From an uncultured Erysipelotrichaceae bacterium (GTDB lineage: Bacteria; Bacillota_I; Bacilli_A; Erysipelotrichales; Erysipelotrichaceae), in the NCBI GenBank assembly GCA_902803275.1, contig CADCPE010000178.1, forward strand, positions 1 through 19,253: a DNA stretch of 19,253 nt, in the 5' to 3' direction. A program made the translations under genes and the position numbers. Positions 15,380 through 19,253 of this stretch are shown in pieces. Each line of letters starts with the position of its first letter. Position 1 is the stretch's first letter. The notes under the pieces were generated by a model, which saw only the letters and a program-made list of their open reading frames with translations, had not been told where the DNA came from and searched no databases.

Positions 15380-15592
15380 ATGAAAAACGGTATTCATCCA
15401 AATTATTACAGAGTTACTGTTACTTGCGCTGGTTGCGGTACGACATTTGAGACCGGATCTACAAAGAAAGATGGCATTAAAGTTGATACTTGTTCAAACT
15501 GTCATCCATTCTATACCGGTAGACAAAGATTTGCAGCTTCTGCAGGTAGAATTGAAAAATTCAATAAGAAATATGGTTTGGAAAACAAATAG
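15380..15592 (+). CDS. rpmE: 50S ribosomal protein L31, zinc-binding type
   Basis: L31 joins the large and small subunits across bridge B1b. The 70-residue product begins [10 protein letters not shown] and has four cysteines, C16-x2-C19 and C38-x2-C41, so it is the zinc-containing (C+) form. The C-terminal end [18 protein letters not shown] is typical. An in-frame ATG at 15308 gives a 24-residue extension with no family match and lies in the promoter region; ATG 15380 is right and follows AAGGGAG (15366-15372). The TAG stop (15590-15592) is inside the 5' arm of the terminator stem. A separate zinc-free copy for zinc shortage may exist elsewhere. Confidence 0.96.
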   Translation: MKNGIHPNYYRVTVTCAGCGTTFETGSTKKDGIKVDTCSNCHPFYTGRQRFAASAGRIEKFNKKYGLENK

Positions 15593-15614
15593 AGGATCAA
15601 TCCTCTATTTTTTT
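15587..15614 (+). terminator. Intrinsic terminator of rpmE
   Basis: A perfect 10-bp stem (AAATAGAGGA 15587-15596 with TCCTCTATTT 15601-15610) has a TCAA loop and ends in seven Ts (15608-15614). The rpmE stop codon is part of the stem, which is unusual economy: ribosomes finishing translation could interfere with hairpin folding. Confidence 0.9.
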
Positions 15615-15617
15615 AGG

Positions 15618-15623
15618 TATAAT
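15618..15623 (+). promoter_or_regulatory. Consensus -10 box upstream of tdk
   Basis: A perfect TATAAT starts 3 bases after the T-run of the rpmE terminator. No -35 is visible at 17 bases (GATCAA, inside the terminator hairpin). The predicted start is near 15630, leaving a leader of about 17 bases that still holds AAGAGGTG (15634-15641). Confidence 0.45.
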
Positions 15624-15646
15624 ATTTTAGGGTAAGAGGTGCCAAT

Positions 15647-16243
15647 ATGTATCAGAGTTACAGAGACGGCTGGATCGAAACGATCTCCGGCTGCATGTTT
15701 GCAGGTAAAACAGAAGAACTGATAAGAAGAATTAAGGTTCTGGAATTCGCAAAAAAGGAAATAATGGTTTTTAAACCGAAGATCGATAACCGCTATTCTG
15801 ATTCGAAAGTCGTTTCTCATGCGGGATCTTCAGTTGAATCGCATGTCATTTCCGATGCTGCCGAGATCCTGGAACTTATCAAGCCGACAACGCAGGTCGT
15901 GGCTATCGATGAAGCACAGTTTTTTGATGACAATATCTGCGATGTAGCTAACGAGCTTGCTGACAGAGGCATCAGAGTAATGTGTGCCGGTCTTGATACA
16001 AACTTCAAAGGCGAACCGTTTGGACCGATGCCGTTGCTGATTACGGAAGCTGAATTCGTTACCAAGCTTGCTGCCGTATGCAACAAGTGCGGTGCACCGG
16101 CAACCAGAACACAGAGGATCATTAACGGACATCCTGCTTCATACAATGATCCGATAATTCTTGTCGGAGCATCAGAGAGCTATGAAGCAAGATGCAGACA
16201 CTGCCATGAGGTCCCCGATAAGCCGAAGGTTAAAATAGGATAG
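15647..16243 (+). CDS. tdk: Thymidine kinase, type II
   Basis: Phosphorylates thymidine to dTMP with ATP in the salvage pathway. In 198 residues it has the P-loop GCMFAGKT (15-22), the IDEAQFF segment (D88, catalytic-base candidate E89), the [13 protein letters not shown] region, and a structural zinc site from C145-x2-C148 and C183-x2-C186, typical of the tetrameric TK1-like family. ATG 15647 follows AAGAGGTG (15634-15641). It has a likely -10 box just after the rpmE terminator and begins a unit with prfA (4 bases after its stop) and prmC, the same order as in B. subtilis. Confidence 0.96.
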   Translation: MYQSYRDGWIETISGCMFAGKTEELIRRIKVLEFAKKEIMVFKPKIDNRYSDSKVVSHAGSSVESHVISDAAEILELIKPTTQVVAIDEAQFFDDNICDVANELADRGIRVMCAGLDTNFKGEPFGPMPLLITEAEFVTKLAAVCNKCGAPATRTQRIINGHPASYNDPIILVGASESYEARCRHCHEVPDKPKVKIG

Positions 16244-16247
16244 ATCT

Positions 16248-17324
16248 ATGGACGCAAAGATTATAAAACTTGAAGAGATTCAGAAGAAATATGACGAGAT
16301 AAGCAATCAGCTCATGCAAGATGAGACTGTTTCAGATGTCAAGAAATTCACCAGACTTTCAAAGGAACAGGCAAAACTGAAAGCACCTTATGATGCTTAT
16401 CAGGATTATAAGAAATACACCCAGATAATAGAAGACGGCCAGGATATGCTGAAGGATTCAGATCCGGAGATCAGAGAGATGGCTCAGATGGAGATTGATG
16501 ATGCCAGGGAAAAGCTCGAAACTTTAAACAAACACATAGAAGATCTGCTTTTGTCTAGAGATCCGGAAGATTCCAATGACTGCCTTGTAGAAATAAGGGG
16601 TGCAGCAGGCGGAGATGAAGGTAATATCTTTGCTGGAGATCTTTTCAGAATGTATTCATACTATGCCGATTCACTCGGCTATAAGATAGAAGTTATGGAA
16701 TCATCTGAATCTGAAGCCGGCGGTTATGCCCTGATAAGCTTCATGGTCAAAGGTCTTGATGCCTACCGCCATTTCAAATTCGAATCAGGTGCTCACCGCG
16801 TACAGCGTGTTCCAAAGACAGAAACTCAAGGCAGAGTTCATACTTCTACGGCTACTGTCATCGTATTCCCTGATATCGAAGAAGAAGATATCGAAATACC
16901 AGATTCAGATCTTGAGATCGAAACTCACAGAGCATCAGGTGCCGGCGGTCAGCATATCAACAAGACCGACAGTGCCGTCAGAATAGTCCACAAGCCTACC
17001 GGTATAACGGTAAACTGTCAGGACGGACGCAATCAGATCGCCAACAAGGAAACTGCCTTAAGGATCATCAGAGCCAGAGTATACGATTACTACAAGCAGA
17101 AAAAAGAGGAAGAAGAAGGAAAGATCAGACGTTCAAAGATCGGAACAGGCGACCGCAGCGAAAAGATCAGAACCTACAACTATCCGCAAAACAGAGTTTC
17201 CGATCATAGGATCGGATTGACGATCAACCAGCTAGACAGGATCATGGAAGGAAAGCTCGATGATATCGTTAATGCCTTGCTGGCAAACGACGACAAGGAA
17301 AAACTGTTGAATGAGCACGTATAA
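16248..17324 (+). CDS. prfA: Peptide chain release factor 1
   Basis: RF1 reads UAA and UAG stop codons and triggers peptide release. The 358-residue length is standard. The stop-reading motif P-x-T is P189-K190-T191 in RVPKTETQGR, which marks RF1 and not RF2 (SPF). The catalytic GGQ is at 233-235 in ASGAGGQHINK, and the following segment RIVHKPTGI is conserved. There is no frameshift site, as expected for RF1. ATG 16248 starts 4 bases after tdk with a modest ATAGGA site. Its 3' end overlaps prmC by 14 bases; PrmC methylates the GGQ glutamine, so the target and its modifying enzyme are translated together. Confidence 0.97.
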   Translation: MDAKIIKLEEIQKKYDEISNQLMQDETVSDVKKFTRLSKEQAKLKAPYDAYQDYKKYTQIIEDGQDMLKDSDPEIREMAQMEIDDAREKLETLNKHIEDLLLSRDPEDSNDCLVEIRGAAGGDEGNIFAGDLFRMYSYYADSLGYKIEVMESSESEAGGYALISFMVKGLDAYRHFKFESGAHRVQRVPKTETQGRVHTSTATVIVFPDIEEEDIEIPDSDLEIETHRASGAGGQHINKTDSAVRIVHKPTGITVNCQDGRNQIANKETALRIIRARVYDYYKQKKEEEEGKIRRSKIGTGDRSEKIRTYNYPQNRVSDHRIGLTINQLDRIMEGKLDDIVNALLANDDKEKLLNEHV

Positions 17325-18156
17325 TCAGCTTATACATGAATATCGAAACAAATTCTATGACAAAGGTCTTTCACCTGAAACGGTGAAGGCTTTTATTTTT
17401 GAATTATGCAATGAATTCGATATCAATCTTTATCTGGATCTGGATAAGGAAGCAGATGAGAGGGTTGTTGACAAATTCAGTAAAGGTATCGAAAGACTGC
17501 TGAATAACGAACCCTTAAACTATGTTTTGGGCTACTCATACTTCTATGGATACAAATTTGCAGTCAATAAGGATGTCTTGATCCCTCGTTATGAAACAGA
17601 AGAGCTTGTAGGGCTTATTTTAAGCAAATACGACGAGTTTTATAGAGGAAAAAGCATAAATATATGTGATGTGGGAACAGGCTCAGGAGCGATCGCAATC
17701 GCCTTAAAAAAGGAAGAAGACAATCTGAATGTCTATGCTTCGGATATTTCAAAAGAAGCACTTGAAGTTGCGGAACTCAACGCAAGAAACAATGATGCCA
17801 GGATATGCTTTATGTGCGGTTCGATGCTGGAGCCATACATTGAAAAAGGGATTAAAACAGATATCCTTGTTTCAAATCCTCCTTACATCAAGACGATCGA
17901 GAATATCGAATCAGCGGTCTATGATTTTGAGCCGCATGTGGCTCTGTTTGGTGGAGATGACGGACTGAAGTTTTATAAGGAAATATTTGCAGATGCGAGT
18001 AAAGTCGTTGATCCTCATGGCATGCTGTTTTTTGAGATGGGCTACGACCTTAAGGAACCTCTGACAAAGCTGGCTGAACAGTATTTTCCGGAAGCTTCAA
18101 TAGAAGTATACAAGGATATCAACAACAAAGACAGGATGCTTCTGATCAGACTATGA
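17311..18156 (+). CDS. prmC: Release factor glutamine methyltransferase PrmC
   Basis: N5-glutamine methyltransferase that modifies the GGQ glutamine of release factors 1 and 2. In 281 residues there is an N-terminal helical domain (about 1-85), the LIPRYETEELV segment, the SAM-binding DVGTGSGAIAIAL, and the substrate motif NPPY at 189-192. The ATG lies 14 bases inside the end of prfA, with AAGGAAA upstream as a weak ribosome binding site; coupled translation is likely. The sua5/tsaC gene that often follows in Bacillota is not here. About 100 non-coding bases lead to the terminator at 18257. Confidence 0.96.
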   Translation: MSTYNQLIHEYRNKFYDKGLSPETVKAFIFELCNEFDINLYLDLDKEADERVVDKFSKGIERLLNNEPLNYVLGYSYFYGYKFAVNKDVLIPRYETEELVGLILSKYDEFYRGKSINICDVGTGSGAIAIALKKEEDNLNVYASDISKEALEVAELNARNNDARICFMCGSMLEPYIEKGIKTDILVSNPPYIKTIENIESAVYDFEPHVALFGGDDGLKFYKEIFADASKVVDPHGMLFFEMGYDLKEPLTKLAEQYFPEASIEVYKDINNKDRMLLIRL

Positions 18157-18197
18157 AACATGTTTATTAACGTTTTCACAATCTTTTCACATAGCAA

Positions 18198-18206
18198 TGA
18201 TATAAA
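18198..18206 (+). promoter_or_regulatory. Possible extended -10 in the prmC 3' region
   Basis: TGATATAAA reads as an extended -10 element (TG, one base, TATAAA) in the non-coding stretch after prmC. No -35 is clear. Two copies of TTTTCACA (18173-18180 and 18184-18191), 11 bases apart, and a cre-like 14-mer (18165-18178, minus orientation) lie just upstream. If active it would give a transcript of about 70 bases ending at the terminator at 18257-18281. Confidence 0.22.
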
Positions 18207-18256
18207 GATAGTGTAATAATTTTTTCATTAAACAATCTTCCAATAATAAGTAGTGC

Positions 18257-18281
18257 AAAAAAGTCCTTTGAGGGCTTTTTT
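18257..18281. terminator. Bidirectional intrinsic terminator between prmC and the acetyltransferase gene
   Basis: AAAAAAGTCC (18257-18266) pairs with GGGCTTTTTT (18272-18281) around a TTTGA loop. The A run on one side and T run on the other make it work in both directions, fitting its place between two converging genes. Confidence 0.85.
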
Positions 18282-18283
18282 GT

Positions 18284-18772
18284 TTATGCAATAGTATATT
18301 CCATTATGTAGTCATCCATGATATAGCCGTTGCCTATATCGTTCTCCACGGCATCGATGACTTTGAAACCCAGATGAAGATAAATGTTGTATGAAGGAGT
18401 ATTGTATTTGTTTACGGTCAGATAGATCTTGTTGAGGCCGTTTGATCTTGTGTAATCCAGAAGATCTTCAAACATCATTTTTCCGATGCCGTTTCCTCTG
18501 TATGGCCTATCCACATAAAGTTTGGAAAGAAAGACTCTGGTATCCTCTTTTTTGCATTCATAGAAACCAAGTATCCTGTCATCTTCAACGACAAGTTTAA
18601 ATATGGCTCCCTGTTCCATGAGCTTTTCTATGGCTTCAGTGGAAAGAAATAGATCAGCCATATACGCAGCCTGATCGAAACCGATCAGATCGTTATAGTA
18701 TTCCTTGAAAACTCTTTGAGCAAAATCAGAAGTGGCATCGATCAAAGATCCGTCAACTTTTATAATTTCCAT
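18284..18772 (-). CDS. GNAT-family N-acetyltransferase
   Basis: Predicted acetyl-CoA-dependent acetyltransferase of unknown substrate, 162 residues, soluble. The acetyl-CoA-binding motif A is clear (FLSKLYVDRPYRGNGIG, with R92-G-N-G-I-G97), and motif B follows (YNTPSYNIYLHLGFKV, with Y131). The central strand ILGFYECKK is typical. It is the only minus-strand gene in the window and converges on prmC. ATG 18772 is the only sensible start; a candidate extended -10 (18779-18787) would begin transcription at about the A of the ATG, and no good Shine-Dalgarno is visible. The substrate, which could be a small molecule, peptide or protein, cannot be predicted from this sequence. Confidence 0.9.
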   Translation of the reverse strand: MEIIKVDGSLIDATSDFAQRVFKEYYNDLIGFDQAAYMADLFLSTEAIEKLMEQGAIFKLVVEDDRILGFYECKKEDTRVFLSKLYVDRPYRGNGIGKMMFEDLLDYTRSNGLNKIYLTVNKYNTPSYNIYLHLGFKVIDAVENDIGNGYIMDDYIMEYTIA

Positions 18773-18778
18773 GCCTAC

Positions 18779-18787
18779 ATTTTAGCA
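18779..18787 (-). promoter_or_regulatory. Candidate extended -10 promoter of the acetyltransferase gene
   Basis: Read on the minus strand, TGCTAAAAT is TG, one base, then TAAAAT (one mismatch to TATAAT). The -10 ends 6 bases before the ATG, which would make the mRNA leaderless. No good -35 is visible. Confidence 0.35.
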
Positions 18788-18821
18788 TCTATTAGTGTTA
18801 AACTTATTACGAGGTGAAATT

Positions 18822-19253
18822 ATGAGCTTAACTGCAGGTATTGTCGGTCTTCCGAATGTCGGAAAATCGACATTGTTCAATGCCATTACAAATTCAAGGG
18901 TAGAAGCGGCAAACTATCCTTTTGCGACTATTGAACCCAATGTTGGTGTTGTTGAAGTAAAAGATGAAAGACTGATCAATCTAAGCAGACTATTTGAACC
19001 GGAAAGAACGATCTTTACGACTTTTGAATTTACCGATATTGCCGGTCTTGTCAAGGGCGCTTCGACAGGTGAGGGTCTAGGCAACAAATTCCTTGCCAAC
19101 ATCAGGGAAGTTGATGCGATCTGCCATGTGGTCAGATGTTTTGAAGACAGCAATATAACTCACGTCTATGATCGAATTGATCCTGTTGATGATATTGAGA
19201 TTATCAATTACGAACTGCAGATGGCTGATATCACCAGCTGTGAAAACAGAATA
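18822..19253 (+). CDS. ychF: YchF/Obg-family ATPase, 3' end outside window
   Basis: Only the first 144 codons are present; the reading frame is open to the window edge. The N-terminus [21 protein letters not shown] holds the P-loop (G9 to T17), followed by [11 protein letters not shown] (switch I) and G3 motif [10 protein letters not shown] (D72-G75). The [17 protein letters not shown] segment and [15 protein letters not shown] are characteristic of YchF, a ribosome-associated P-loop protein of the Obg group that prefers ATP to GTP and is linked to stress responses. ATG 18822 follows GAGGTGA (18811-18817). A TATAAT at 18761-18766, inside the start of the divergent acetyltransferase gene, could be its -10, but no clear -35 accompanies it. 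Confidence 0.95.
   Translation, partial: MSLTAGIVGLPNVGKSTLFNAITNSRVEAANYPFATIEPNVGVVEVKDERLINLSRLFEPERTIFTTFEFTDIAGLVKGASTGEGLGNKFLANIREVDAICHVVRCFEDSNITHVYDRIDPVDDIEIINYELQMADITSCENRI

Noticed and set aside
1..19253. Mobile element, CRISPR array, phage or defence island, tRNA or rRNA
   Set aside because: No transposase, integrase, regularly spaced repeats, phage genes, defence-type nucleases or tRNA-like folds were seen; the gene set is core housekeeping in conserved order.

Overview
The window reads as ordinary core chromosome of a low-to-moderate GC Bacillota, most like an Erysipelotrichia-type relative of the Mollicutes. Evidence: protein sequences and gene order are Bacillus-like (rpsF-ssb-rpsR, yybS-gdpP-rplI-dnaB, murA-rpmE-tdk-prfA-prmC), Shine-Dalgarno sites are strong, HPr carries the Gram-positive Ser46 regulatory site, TGA is used as a stop, and rho is absent from between murA and rpmE where Bacillus subtilis keeps it. 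The species assignment is inference. I see no tRNA or rRNA gene, CRISPR array, insertion sequence or prophage gene.

Layout. (1) Bases 1-1121: the rpsF-ssb-rpsR operon, with a possible S6:S18-binding leader at the left edge and a terminator at the end. (2) 1121-8848: a tightly packed plus-strand run of yybS, gdpP (c-di-AMP phosphodiesterase), rplI, dnaB (replicative helicase), a membrane-anchored LysM/G5/M23 peptidase, an HtrA-like protease and rlmH. Gaps are 15 bases or less and several genes overlap. (3) 8849-11114: two single-gene units with their own promoters and terminators, ptsH (HPr) and a phosphoglucomutase. Each is preceded by a catabolite-response-like (cre-like) palindrome. (4) 11115-15284: trmR, a large acidic protein I do not recognise, a one-pass membrane protein with an outside SH3-like domain, and murA. 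(5) 15285-18281: rpmE with its own promoter, hairpin leader and terminator, then tdk, prfA and prmC. (6) 18257-19253: a convergent GNAT acetyltransferase sharing a terminator with prmC, and the start of ychF, cut by the window edge.

Together the genes cover translation (S6, S18, L9, L31, RF1 and its methylase, rRNA and tRNA methylation), replication (SSB, DnaB), second-messenger control (GdpP), cell envelope (M23 peptidase, HtrA, MurA), and sugar entry and use (HPr, phosphoglucomutase). No obvious new enzyme system is present. The least-explained parts are the two unrecognised proteins in front of murA, which share a short acidic motif, and the regulatory DNA: a cre-like site inside the HPr promoter, candidate ribosomal-protein leaders before rpsF and rpmE, consensus-like -10 boxes placed directly after terminators, and a possible short transcript after prmC.
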